Shown here in pieces: positions 16,666 through 24,703 of a stretch of DNA of 26,375 nt. The stretch covers positions 1 to 26,375 of the forward strand of contig JBIOJM010000121.1 in NCBI GenBank assembly GCA_044450785.1, read 5' to 3'. The stretch is from JBIOJM01 sp044450785 (GTDB lineage: Bacteria > Planctomycetota > Planctomycetia > Isosphaerales > Isosphaeraceae). A program made the position numbers and the translations under genes. Each line of letters starts with the position of its first letter. Within the stretch, counting starts at the first letter, position 1. The notes under the pieces were generated by a model that worked only from the letters and a program-made list of their open reading frames with translations, made no database searches and was not told where the DNA came from.

Positions 16666-17346
16666 ATGAATCGACTTTTCTCCACATTCCGTGCCGGTCG
16701 GATGAGCCTACCCCTGCTCGCGCTAACCCTGGCCATCAGCGTGGGATTCAGCCTGGGCTATAGTGCTGCCTTGGGCCGGAACCAGGACAAAACGTCCTCG
16801 AGCAACCGCGCCGTGTCGGACAAGGTCTGGCTGACGATCGACCAGGTCCGCGACCGGTTCCCGATGGCCAAGCACGAGGAGTTCATGCGACGGGCAATCG
16901 CAAATTCTCGCATGGCCGGCGTCGAGAAACGCACCGGCGGCGCCTTCGGAGCGGTCATCGTCGACCGCGATGGCAACATCGTCGCCGATGGTTCCAACCA
17001 GGTGGTTGCCAACAACGATCCCACGTGGCACGGGGAGATGAATGCCATCCGCGTGGCCTGTGCAAAGCTGAAGACTCTCAAGCTTGACGGCTGCATTCTC
17101 TACACCTCGTCCGAGCCGTGCCCGATGTGCCTGGCAACCGCGTACTGGTCGGGCGTTGACGGCCTTTGCTATGGTGCCTTCATGACCGACTCCAAGAAAT
17201 ACGGCGGCTTCGACGACGCGTTCATCTCTGAAGAGTTCGCCAAGCCGATCGCCACGCGCAAAATCCCCGAAATCCAGCTCTTGCGGAACGAGGCGGTCGA
17301 AGTCTGGAAGGAGTACGCCTCGCTGCCGGGCAACGTGCCCTACTGA
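16666..17346 (+). CDS. Exported or membrane-anchored nucleoside/guanine deaminase-like protein
   Basis: A 226-residue protein starting at 16666 (in-frame ATGs at 16618 and 16645 are possible). The zinc deaminase fold is complete: H122-G-E124 in TWHGEMNAIR supplies the zinc ligand histidine and the catalytic glutamate, and P151-C152-P-M-C155 supplies the zinc cysteines. FGAVIVDRDGNIVADGSNQV and the YGAFMTDSKKYGGFDDAF tail fit the guanine-deaminase-like branch of the cytidine deaminase superfamily. Before the domain lies a hydrophobic segment, SLPLLALTLAISVGFSLGYS (14-33), an unusual Sec-type signal or anchor for an enzyme of nucleotide salvage. It is flanked by decayed genes yet appears complete. 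Confidence 0.85.
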   Translation: MNRLFSTFRAGRMSLPLLALTLAISVGFSLGYSAALGRNQDKTSSSNRAVSDKVWLTIDQVRDRFPMAKHEEFMRRAIANSRMAGVEKRTGGAFGAVIVDRDGNIVADGSNQVVANNDPTWHGEMNAIRVACAKLKTLKLDGCILYTSSEPCPMCLATAYWSGVDGLCYGAFMTDSKKYGGFDDAFISEEFAKPIATRKIPEIQLLRNEAVEVWKEYASLPGNVPY

Positions 17347-17391
17347 GCCGCCGAGCTTGATTGAGCCGTTGGCCTCTGGTGAGCCTTATCC

Positions 17392-18027
17392 ATGCAAAAT
17401 CCGAGCCGGCGGTCGTTCCTAGGGGGCATGGGAATGGTGGCCGGGTCAGGGCTCCCCACGACCCTTGGTGCGACAGAAGCATCGTTCCCGAGCCGGTCCG
17501 GTTCGGGACAGGAGGATTTGTACTCGAGCGTGCCGGCGAGCGTGCCGTGGCAGCACCCGGAGGCCCGCGAGTGGGATGCCATGACGTTCGAGTCGTGGCT
17601 GAATTCCCGGCTCAAGACGAAAGTGGCGCGTCAGTTTCTGACGCTCATGACAAACCAGGCCTACTCGGCGGAGCCGGGCGAGATCTCGCTGTTGCAGATG
17701 CTCTGGTTTCTGAAAACAAGCCACGGCTTGCCGGGATGGGCCCTTGGCGGACCGCAGGCGAGTCGAACCTGCCCTCCGACCTTTACCTCGCGTTCGATGG
17801 GCTCCAGGCGGGCTTGACGATCAAGGTCCAGGCCGTCTACGAGCGCCCCTTTTGGCGCGAGCGGGGCTGGTCGGGGAACGGGATCGCCTTCGATGGCCCG
17901 CAGAGCTTCACTTTCGACAATACACCCAGGGCCGGCCGGCCCGGAGTGCTGCTGGGTTTCATCTCCGCCGGACAGGCAGCTCGCTGGAGCCGTCTGACTC
18001 CGGAACGACGGAGGTCGTCCGTTCTCG
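17392..18027 (+). pseudogene. Decayed Tat-exported flavin amine oxidase with deletions
   Basis: The start MQNPSRRSFLGGMGMVAGSG is a Tat signal. The dinucleotide-binding segment with its G-x-G-x-x-G motif, expected right after it, is absent. From about 17535 the amine-oxidase middle region follows (VPWQHPEAREWDAMTFESWL, then AEPGEISLLQMLWFL and GLPGWALGG). The match stops near 17745 and resumes in another frame at about 17770 (GLTIKVQAVYERPFWRERGW, then SFTFDNTP and GVLLGFISAGQAARWSRL) up to about 18027. The C-terminal FAD-binding block is gone; a palindromic repeat follows. So at least two internal deletions and a 3' truncation are present. The residual pieces carry no other stops. Confidence 0.65.
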
Positions 18028-18044
18028 ATCGGGGAATCCGTTTC

Positions 18045-18103
18045 GTAGGGTGGGCAGTGCCCACCATCCGCTCATATGATGTGGTGGGCAGTGCCCACCC
18101 TGC
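18045..18103. repeat. REP/BIME-like paired palindrome
   Basis: GGGTGGGCAGTGCCCACC (18048-18065) and GGTGGGCAGTGCCCACCC (18083-18100) are each near-perfect palindromes with a single central base, and are also reverse complements of each other across a 17-base spacer. The element sits between convergent genes and could act as a bidirectional terminator. The 3'-truncated amine oxidase ends about 20 bases before it. Confidence 0.75.
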
Positions 18104-18131
18104 GAGGGGAAACGGCGGGTCCCGACCGGGC

Positions 18132-19553
18132 TCAGGCCAGCACCCCGCGCACGACGTCACCCGCGACGTCCGTCAGCCGGTAATCGCGGCCGGCGTGGCG
18201 GAAGGTCAGCCTCGTGTGGTCGAGGCCCATCAGGTGCAGGATCGTGGCGTGGAAGTCGTTCACATGGACCGGGGCGGCGGCGGTGCGGATGCCGTGCTCG
18301 TCGGTGGCGCCGTGGACGTGGCCCGACTTGATGCCGGCCCCCGCCAGCCAGGAGCTGAACGCCCAGGAATGGTGTTCCCGGCCCTTGTTTTCAGCCGTGT
18401 TGTTGAACGGCGTGCGGCCGAACTCGGTCGTCCAGACGACCAGGACGTCGTCGAGCAGTCCGCGCTGCTTGAGGTCGCGCAAGAGGCCGGCGACGCCCCG
18501 GTCGACGTTGGGGGCGAGGCGGCCGTGGTCGGCCATGTCGCCGTGCGAGTCCCAGTTGCCGCTGGAACCGGTGTCGATCAGCTCGACGAACCGGACGCCC
18601 CGCTCGACCAGGCGGCGGGCGACGAGACACTGCCACGCAAACCCGCGGTTGCTGCCGCGCTCCAGGCCGTAGAGCCTGAGCGTGGCGTCGCTCTCGCGGG
18701 CGAGGTCGAGGGCCTCGGGCATGGCGAACTGCATTCCGAAGGCGGTCTCGAACGACTTGATCCGCGCGGCGAGCTGGGGGTCGTCGCCGCGGGTGGCGGC
18801 GTGGGCGGTGTTGAAGTCGTGGAGTGCGGCGAGCTCCAGCTCCTGTCGGCGCTGCGTGGGCACGCGGCGCACAAGGTTGGCCACGGGCTCGGGGCCAGGC
18901 ACGACGCGCGTCCCCTGGTGGGCGCCGGGGAGGAAGTCGGAGGCCCAGACCTGGGTGCCCGCATAAGGCATCGCCGGCGCGATCACGACGAACGACGGCA
19001 GGTTCGTGTTCTCCGTCCCCAGGCCATAGCTGACCCACGAGCCCACGCTCGGCCTCGCGAACGCGAACGAACCGGTGTGCATGCCGAGTGTCGCGTTGTA
19101 GTGGTTCGAGTGGCTCGTGTGCATCGACCGGATCAACGCGATGTCGTCGACGCAGCCGCCCAGGTGCGGGAACAGGTCACTCACTTCGATCCCGCTCGCC
19201 CCCCGGGGCGAAAACGCCCAGCCCGGCCGCTTGAGGAAGAGCTTCTCGTAGCCCGGCCGGTTTCGCGTCTCGGGGTGGTCCAGGCTGACCGACTTGCCGT
19301 GGTCCGCGAAGAGCCGGGGTTTCGGGTCGAACGTGTCGACGTGCGACACTCCGCCACTCATGAACAGGAAAATCACCGACTTCGCCTTGGCCGCGAAGTG
19401 CGGGGCGCGCGGCGCGAGCGGGTCGGCCGTGCTCTTACGAACGCCAGCGTCGGCCGCGAGCAGCTCGTGGATCAGCCCGCGCATCAGGAGCGACCCGGTC
19501 AGGGCCGATCGGACGAAGCCGCGGCGGTGGGTAGGCGAGTGGGTTTCGCTCAC
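18132..19553 (-). CDS. DUF1501 protein, Tat-exported
   Basis: A 473-residue protein starting with GTG at 19553, 4 nt after the stop of the cytochrome gene. R10-R11-G-F-V-R is a Tat signal. DUF1501 landmarks are in order: SVIFLFMSGGVSHVDTFDPK (about 59-78), PSFVVIAP, GSSGNWDSHGDMADHGRLAP, VVWTTEFGRTPFNN and REHHSWAFSSWLAGAGI. DUF1501 belongs to the alkaline phosphatase/sulfatase fold, and D, H and T residues in these blocks fit a metal site, but no reaction is established. It is nearly always the downstream partner of DUF1549/DUF1553 cytochromes in Planctomycetes. Full length. Confidence 0.92.
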   Translation of the reverse strand: MSETHSPTHRRGFVRSALTGSLLMRGLIHELLAADAGVRKSTADPLAPRAPHFAAKAKSVIFLFMSGGVSHVDTFDPKPRLFADHGKSVSLDHPETRNRPGYEKLFLKRPGWAFSPRGASGIEVSDLFPHLGGCVDDIALIRSMHTSHSNHYNATLGMHTGSFAFARPSVGSWVSYGLGTENTNLPSFVVIAPAMPYAGTQVWASDFLPGAHQGTRVVPGPEPVANLVRRVPTQRRQELELAALHDFNTAHAATRGDDPQLAARIKSFETAFGMQFAMPEALDLARESDATLRLYGLERGSNRGFAWQCLVARRLVERGVRFVELIDTGSSGNWDSHGDMADHGRLAPNVDRGVAGLLRDLKQRGLLDDVLVVWTTEFGRTPFNNTAENKGREHHSWAFSSWLAGAGIKSGHVHGATDEHGIRTAAAPVHVNDFHATILHLMGLDHTRLTFRHAGRDYRLTDVAGDVVRGVLA

Positions 19554-19557
19554 GGGA

Positions 19558-22527
19558 TCAGTCCAGATAGAGGAATTCGTTGCTGCTGAGCAGGACCCTT
19601 GCCAGGGCCGACCACGCCGCGCGCGGCCGAAGGGCGGCGGGGGCTTCCGCGGCGTAGGCCTCGAGAAAACGTGCGGTCCAGGCCCGCTCGGAATCGGTCG
19701 GAGCCCTCTGTAAGGCCGTCCAGAAGGCCGAAGCGAGCCGCGTTTCGTCGTCGGGCTCCGCGAGCAACCGGAGGGCGAACCGATCGGCCTGCTCGTGGAA
19801 GAACGGGTCGTTCAAGAAAAAGAGGGCCTGCGTCGGCACCGTGGTGACCTGGCGTTCGGGCGTCGTGGCGTTGGGGTCGGCGCCGTCGAAGAGGGCGAGG
19901 AACGGCTCGCGGCGGTTCCTCTTGACCATCAGGTAAACGCTGCGCTTTTCGGTCGGATAACTGTCGGCGAACGGGTTATGCTGCGTGAACCCCCACGACG
20001 CCTCGGGCGGGAACGGGTGCGGCCCGCCGGGCGTGCGGTCGAGCCGGCCGGCAACCCACAGCAGGCTGTCGCGGAACTCCTCGGCGCTCTGGCGCCCGCG
20101 GTCGAACCGGAGGAGCAGCTCGTTGCCGGGGTCGACGTCGTGGCCGCTCCCGTCGCCGCGCTGATAAACGTCAGAGAGCATCATCCGTCGATGCAGCGGC
20201 TTGAGGCGCCAGCCCGAGCGGACGAATAGGTCGGCGAGCCAGTCGAGCAGCTCGGGGTGCGTGGGGGGCTGGCCGCGGGTGCCGAAGTCGTTCGGGGTCT
20301 TCACGAGGCCGCGGCCGAAATGGTGCTGCCAGACGCGGTTGACCATCACCCGCGCCGTGAGCGGGTTGCTCGGGTCGGTCAACCACGCGGCAAGCTCCCG
20401 CCGGCCGCTCCCCGCGCCCGACGACAGGGGTTGACCGCCGAGCAGTTCGAGCCACCGCCGAGGCACCACCGCGCCGGGCTTCTCGGGCTCGCCGCGCAGC
20501 AGAATCCTGGCGTCGTGGGGCGTTCCCTCGGCCACCGCGAACGCCAGCTCCGGCCGGGGCTCGCGTGCCGAAAGCTCGGCCCGTCGTCGGGCGAGATCGG
20601 CACGGCGGAGTGTCAACGCCGCGAGCGCCGACCAGTCGGCCGTCGCGTCCCCCTCCTCCTGTTCCAGCCTCACGGCCACCCCGGTGGGACCGCCCGGATG
20701 GGCGTCGGCCACGTGGGCCGCGACGGACACCTTCCCACCGATCGGGCTGCGCCAGGTCAGTGCCACTGGGCCGCTCGGGCCCGGGTGGACGAACACGGAC
20801 CGGGCCGGCAACGTCGTCCAGGCGGCGATCGATCGGTCGGTCGCGTTGACGAACACCGAGGGCGTATCCCCGTGACGCCAGACGTTCAGCCCGGCTTTGC
20901 CTTCGAGGTTGCGCACCGGCTCGCCGAGCAGCCGAGGGCCGTCGCTCAGGTCGAGGAACCACCAGACACGAGAGTTGCCGAGGGCGTCGGCGTGGGGGTT
21001 GCCGGCGAGCAGTTCGGCCGTCGCGTCGCGGGTCAGGTCCCACACCCGGTTCGCGCCGCCGCGCTCCGAGATCGTCCAGCGGACGAGCGTCGTGTCGGCC
21101 CCGTGGTTGCCGCTCGGGTCGATGACGAGACGGAGGAACTGCCCCGGCTCGACCGTCGCCCTAGCCGACAGAAGGGCGGAGCGGCCGTCTTCGACCATCA
21201 CGGAGGCCAGCGGTCGCATCGTCGCGGCCTTGAGCCGCGCCGCGACGTCCGACTCCTCTCGGTCGAGCCGCTTCGCAAGGGCGTCGACCGCGGCCAGACC
21301 GTCGCGGTAGGGCTTCAGCGTGCGTTCCCATAGGGCGGGCGACTTCAGCGGGACCAGGTCGCGAGGCCGCGGCTTCGGCTCGCAGCCCGGGAACGGGTAG
21401 CGAGTGCTGTCGAAGATCCCGTAGAGCGCGTAGTAGTCTTCCACCGAGATCGGATCATATTTATGGGCGTGGCAACGGGCGCAGCCGAGGGTCAGGCCGA
21501 GGACCGACTTGCCGAGCGTGTCGATCACGTCGTCATGGGTGAGATGCACGTCCTTCTCGATATCGTGGCCGAACCGGCGTGCGACCGCGAGGTAGCCCGT
21601 GGCAACGACGCGCGCCGCATAACGGTCCGCCGGTCCGTCGGCGGCCAGCACGTCGCCGGCAACCTGGTCGCGGACGAATTCGTCGTACGGTTGATCGCGA
21701 TTCAATGCGTCGATCACCCAGTTCCGGTAGCGCCAGATCTCGGGCAACGGCCGGTCGCTGTTCTCGCCGGCGGTGTCGGCGTAGCGCACGAGGTCGAGCC
21801 AGTGCCGGCCCCAGCGCTCGCCGTAAGCGGTCGAAGCCAGCAAGCGGTCGACCACCCGCTCGAACGCGTCGGCTGAGGTATCCGCCGCGAACGCCTCGAC
21901 CTCCTCGGGCAAGGGCGGCAGACCGGTCAGGTCGTAAGTCGCGCGTCGGATCAAGGTCCGCCGGTCGGCCGGTCGGGCCGGCTTCGGGGCGTCCCCGGGC
22001 CATCGGGCTTCGACGAAGGCGTCGATCGGGTTGCGGGGTTCTAGGGAGGTTGCCCGTTGCGGAACGGCCGGCCGGACGACCGGGCGGAACGACCACCAGC
22101 GTCGGGCGTCGTCGAGGTTCATGCCCCCGAGCTTCACCGGCCCGCCCGTGCGCGGGTCGATCGCGCCGCGCTTCACCCACTCGACGAGAGTCGCGATCTC
22201 GGCGTCCGGAAGCTTGCCTTTCGGGGGCATGCGAAGATCATCGTCGACATAGCGGACCGCCCGGACGAGCAGGCTCTCGTCCGGCTTGCCGGGCACGACC
22301 GCCGGCCCCAGCTCGCCGCCGCGTTCCCAGCCCGACCGCACGTCGACCCGCAACCCGCCCTTCCGCTTCGCCGCGCCGTGACACCCCTCACAACGCTTGA
22401 CCAGGACGGGACGGACCCTGGCCTCGAAAAAGTCGTCGGCCGAGACCGACGCCGAGACCAGCCAGAGCCCCGTGAGCGCAAGCGCCGTCGTGCCGCACGT
22501 TCGCATCCATCTGTCGCGTCGTCCCAT
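19558..22527 (-). CDS. Planctomycete cytochrome C / DUF1549 / DUF1553 protein
   Basis: A 989-residue exported protein; 22527 is the first ATG, with another at 22506 just before the signal peptide (TTALALTGLWLVSASVSA). The PSCyt1 haem motif is C46-E-G-C49-H50, with MPPKGKLPDAEIATLVEWVK as the distal segment. DUF1549 covers about 165-370 and includes a second haem-type motif, C349-A-R-C352-H353-A-H-K-Y-D-P. A beta-rich middle region follows. DUF1553 covers about 690-960 (ELAAWLTDPSNPLTARVMVN, FGTRGQPPTHPELLDWLA, VPTQALFFLNDPF). It is probably an outer-periplasmic redox-linked partner of the DUF1501 protein; reaction unknown, with a role in polysaccharide degradation suggested for the family. 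Complete. Confidence 0.92.
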   Translation of the reverse strand: MGRRDRWMRTCGTTALALTGLWLVSASVSADDFFEARVRPVLVKRCEGCHGAAKRKGGLRVDVRSGWERGGELGPAVVPGKPDESLLVRAVRYVDDDLRMPPKGKLPDAEIATLVEWVKRGAIDPRTGGPVKLGGMNLDDARRWWSFRPVVRPAVPQRATSLEPRNPIDAFVEARWPGDAPKPARPADRRTLIRRATYDLTGLPPLPEEVEAFAADTSADAFERVVDRLLASTAYGERWGRHWLDLVRYADTAGENSDRPLPEIWRYRNWVIDALNRDQPYDEFVRDQVAGDVLAADGPADRYAARVVATGYLAVARRFGHDIEKDVHLTHDDVIDTLGKSVLGLTLGCARCHAHKYDPISVEDYYALYGIFDSTRYPFPGCEPKPRPRDLVPLKSPALWERTLKPYRDGLAAVDALAKRLDREESDVAARLKAATMRPLASVMVEDGRSALLSARATVEPGQFLRLVIDPSGNHGADTTLVRWTISERGGANRVWDLTRDATAELLAGNPHADALGNSRVWWFLDLSDGPRLLGEPVRNLEGKAGLNVWRHGDTPSVFVNATDRSIAAWTTLPARSVFVHPGPSGPVALTWRSPIGGKVSVAAHVADAHPGGPTGVAVRLEQEEGDATADWSALAALTLRRADLARRRAELSAREPRPELAFAVAEGTPHDARILLRGEPEKPGAVVPRRWLELLGGQPLSSGAGSGRRELAAWLTDPSNPLTARVMVNRVWQHHFGRGLVKTPNDFGTRGQPPTHPELLDWLADLFVRSGWRLKPLHRRMMLSDVYQRGDGSGHDVDPGNELLLRFDRGRQSAEEFRDSLLWVAGRLDRTPGGPHPFPPEASWGFTQHNPFADSYPTEKRSVYLMVKRNRREPFLALFDGADPNATTPERQVTTVPTQALFFLNDPFFHEQADRFALRLLAEPDDETRLASAFWTALQRAPTDSERAWTARFLEAYAAEAPAALRPRAAWSALARVLLSSNEFLYLD

Positions 22528-22586
22528 CGCCGGACTGACCCCAAGCGTCCCGCGCTGTGCGTCAAATTAAGGTTTAACACCTGTGT

Positions 22587-22605
22587 GACACCACGTCGTG
22601 GCGTC
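22587..22605. promoter_or_regulatory. Imperfect palindrome in the cytochrome operon leader
   Basis: GACACCACGTCGTGGCGTC reads nearly the same on both strands, with one mismatched pair around a central T. It lies downstream of the -10 box and 60 bases before the ATG at 22527, a possible operator or hairpin. No regulator can be assigned. Confidence 0.25.
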
Positions 22606-22662
22606 GGAGGCAAACGCTTTTCTCGGGCCGTTGTGCAAATTCGCACGCAAACCTTATAGAAA

Positions 22663-22691
22663 ATTATGTGATGAATCCATCGCCAAGTCAA
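22663..22691 (-). promoter_or_regulatory. Sigma-70-type promoter of the cytochrome/DUF1501 operon
   Basis: TTGACT (22686-22691) and CATAAT (22663-22668) are 17 bases apart on the minus strand, about 135 bases upstream of the ATG at 22527 and just downstream of the DtxR gene stop. This implies a leader of roughly 130 bases and transcription independent of the regulator gene. Confidence 0.55.
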
Positions 22692-22708
22692 GGCTATCGA
22701 GCGAATTT

Positions 22709-23440
22709 CTAACTCGGGACACTCGTTCCCCCTGGAGTTGGAGCCGGAGCGCTTTCTCCGGTCGACGATCCGCCTCGCCCCAGGGGGATGACGAGGACCT
22801 TGCCCGCGGCGGTCGCGCCCAGAGCAAGGCTCCGCCCGCCGAGCCGGCAGACGAGCGCGCCCGCCTCCGGCCGATTTTCCAGCAACTCGCCCGCGGCGTT
22901 CAGCTCCAGGCCGCATTCGCTCAGGTAGCGCAGAAATGCCGGGTCCTGGTCCATGACCCGGACGACCCGAAAATGCTGGCCGGGCTGGCACCGCGCCAGC
23001 GGCACCCCTTTGGTCTCCGTCAGCGAACCATCGGCGCGGGGGATCGGGTCCCCGTGGGGGTCGACCGCCGGATACCCCAGATAGGCGTCGATCCGGTCGA
23101 TCAGCCGCTCCGAGGCGGCATGCTCCATGTGTTCAGCTTCCTCGTGAACCTCGTCCCAGGACATCGTGAGCGTCTCGGCCAGGAATCGCTCGAGCAGGCG
23201 ATGCCGCCGGATCACCTTCATCGCAAGCTGCTGGCCCGAGTCGGTCAGGCGAGCCCCTTCATAGGGAGTGTAGGTGGCCAGATTCGCTTCGGAAAGCGTC
23301 TTGAGCATGCCCGTGACCGTCCCGGGTGAGACGTTGAGCGCCTGCGCCAGCTCGCCGGTTCCGACTGCGCTGCCGGATGGGTCGCGGGCGGCAATCAACG
23401 CGATCGTCTTCACGTAGTTTTCGACAGTCAGGCTGGCCAC
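22709..23440 (-). CDS. DtxR/MntR-family metal-dependent transcriptional regulator
   Basis: A 243-residue protein starting with GTG at 23440. Residues ~1-70 form the winged helix (TGELAQALNVSPGTVTGMLK). Residues ~71-145 form the metal-binding dimerisation domain: H80 and E84 (RRHRLLE), H99, and E103-x-x-E106-H107 in EAEHMEHAAS. The site carries Glu where DtxR has Cys102, as in manganese/iron sensors of the MntR kind. Asn8 stands where DtxR has Met10, which is common in distant family members. A FeoA/SH3-like domain covers about 150-220, and the tail is Gly/Ser/Pro-rich. It probably represses metal-uptake genes when Fe(II) or Mn(II) binds. Its targets are not in the window. Confidence 0.9.
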   Translation of the reverse strand: MASLTVENYVKTIALIAARDPSGSAVGTGELAQALNVSPGTVTGMLKTLSEANLATYTPYEGARLTDSGQQLAMKVIRRHRLLERFLAETLTMSWDEVHEEAEHMEHAASERLIDRIDAYLGYPAVDPHGDPIPRADGSLTETKGVPLARCQPGQHFRVVRVMDQDPAFLRYLSECGLELNAAGELLENRPEAGALVCRLGGRSLALGATAAGKVLVIPLGRGGSSTGESAPAPTPGGTSVPS

Positions 23441-23899
23441 GGGGCGATTCGGTCTCCCGGCGTGCGACGACGTGCGCGGAAAGGGGGTCGACGACCGTCC
23501 GGGTCGTTGCCGTTGATCGGCCTTTTATCGTACGCCAGACCCTCACATCAGGGAAGGACTAAGAGACGCGGGAGCCGCCCGGAATGTTCGCGCGAAGCCC
23601 AGGGATTCCTGATTCGAATTGCCTCGCCGGTAACCCAAACGAAACAATCGGTAACGACGTGTCCACCGCAAGGATCGGAACATTTCCGTCCGGGAGACAG
23701 GCTGCTTCTTCATGCGATCTTGTTCGACTTGTTTCTTTTTTGATCGAAAGGACATGCATAGCGTGTCAGGTTCGAACCACCCACGCCGAGTGGATTCGAT
23801 CTCCACGCGGTGGCGGATCTGGGCACCTGGTTGCACAGCCCGAGTGCCAGGCAAAGGAGGTCGTCGGAATTGCGACCGTGGTTCGCCTCGAGGGCAAGT

Positions 23900-24000
23900 C
23901 CAGCCGGGCTCGCCAGGCAACCGGAGCGGGCCGCGGCTGCTCTCGTCGAGCTCAATCGCGAACGATCGGCAAACAGCGCCGACGTCTTGCGGGCGGGAAA
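23900..24000 (+). repeat. 101-bp direct repeat, copy A
   Basis: The stretch from CCAGCCGGGCTCGCCAGG through AACGATCGGCAAACAGCGCC to GCGGGCGGGAA recurs at 24137-24237 at a constant offset of 237 bases, with about three internal mismatches. It is non-coding as far as can be seen. Confidence 0.8.
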
Positions 24001-24067
24001 GCGGGACAGGTTCGCTTTTGGCAGGTTGAGCTATCCTATGATTTTCCTGGTCTACCAATACCGGACC

Positions 24068-24137
24068 AGTCCCGCTTTCAGTCCCCCAGTCCCGCTCAGT
24101 CCCGCTTTCAGTCCCCCAGTCCCGCTTTCAGTCCCCC
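24068..24137 (+). repeat. 20-nt tandem repeat AGTCCCGCTTTCAGTCCCCC
   Basis: Three complete identical 20-base units occur at 24068-24087, 24098-24117 and 24118-24137, plus a 10-base truncated unit (24088-24097). They lie directly against copy B of the 101-bp repeat. The spacing is too short and spacer-free for a CRISPR array. Confidence 0.85.
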
Positions 24138-24237
24138 CAGCCGGGCTCGCCATGCAACCGGAGCGGGCCGCGGCTGCTCTCGTCGAGCTCGATAGCGAAC
24201 GATCGGCAAACAGCGCCGACGTCTTGCGGGCGGGAAG
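24137..24237 (+). repeat. 101-bp direct repeat, copy B
   Basis: It differs from copy A at about three positions (AGG/ATG, CAATCG/CGATAG). It ends 66 bases before the end of the RAYT remnant. Confidence 0.8.
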
Positions 24238-24302
24238 GCGGACGGGGTTGACCGGTCGCTCGATGCGATCCGCGGTTCAAGATCGCGTCACGGAAACGCG
24301 TA

Positions 24303-24586
24303 TCAAGCGAGGTTGACCAGATGTCGCACGTTCAGTCGCTTGGCCATTTCCCGTAACTTCTCTCCGGATCGAGCCGCAGCAGCACGTGCGGATGATTGTC
24401 CATCACCGAGAATCCGCCGACGCCCACCGCGAAGACTTGTGCCAGTTCTTCCAGCCGATCTTCGATCCACTCTTTGCGGTCAAACGTCCCTTCAGCGAGC
24501 AGGAACGCCTGTCGGACACAGCGCGTCATGCAGTGATACCAGCGGGCCACCGACGTGTCAATTTGTTCGCGGCGAGCGATGGTTAT
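24303..24586 (-). pseudogene. Remnant of a REP-associated tyrosine transposase (RAYT / IS200-like Y1 type)
   Basis: The frame reads IARREQIDTSVARWYHCMTR, then FDRKEWIEDRLEELAQVFAV and FSVMDNHPHVLLRLDPE. This is the N-terminal part of Y1_Tnp (RAYT) transposases with the H-x-H metal motif (HPH). After LRLDPE the frame ends within ten residues. In another frame a segment EMAKRLNVRHLVNLA ends at TGA 24303-24305 and looks like the family's C-terminal end. The part expected to carry the catalytic tyrosine is missing. At the expected start (24584-24586) the codon is ATA, eight bases after a good GAGGAG, so the original ATG has probably mutated. The element is dead. Confidence 0.6.
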
Positions 24587-24614
24587 GGGTACATCTCCTC
24601 TGGGGAATCGGTAT

Positions 24615-24644
24615 AATATACAAAAAGATAGATGCGCTCGTCAA
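24615..24644 (-). promoter_or_regulatory. Promoter preceding the RAYT remnant
   Basis: TTGACG (24639-24644) and TATATT (24615-24620) are 18 bases apart on the minus strand. GAGGAG at 24595-24600 lies between this and the degenerate start codon at 24586, so the full expression signal of the dead gene is still visible. From 24645 to 24797 no gene was recognised. Confidence 0.45.
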
Positions 24645-24703
24645 GAACGCAACTTTTGTTTCTTGATCATCCCCTCGGGACTGTTCATTCTCGCCGTGCA
24701 GCC

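Larger units (their letters stand above)
23441..24302. other. Repeat-rich region without a recognisable gene
   Basis: Open frames here are short and disagree in composition between strands; none shows a family motif. The region contains two 101-bp direct repeats, a 20-nt tandem repeat and AT-richer DNA around 23600-23760. A GATCGAAAGGACATGCAT stretch near 23742 is not assignable. The GGTTCGAACC sequence at 23770 cannot be folded into a tRNA. Confidence 0.5.

Noticed and set aside
17361..19589. 742-codon plus-strand frame
   Set aside because: Its first part contains a remnant of amine oxidase; the remainder is a shadow of the DUF1501 gene on the other strand.
19795..22659. Numerous plus-strand frames antisense to the cytochrome gene
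   Set aside because: Arginine/proline-rich shadows of a GC-rich gene.
23765..23777. tRNA T-arm-like GGTTCGAACC
   Set aside because: No cloverleaf can be folded around it on either strand.
24068..24137. Possible CRISPR array
   Set aside because: Units abut each other with no unique spacers and no cas genes nearby.
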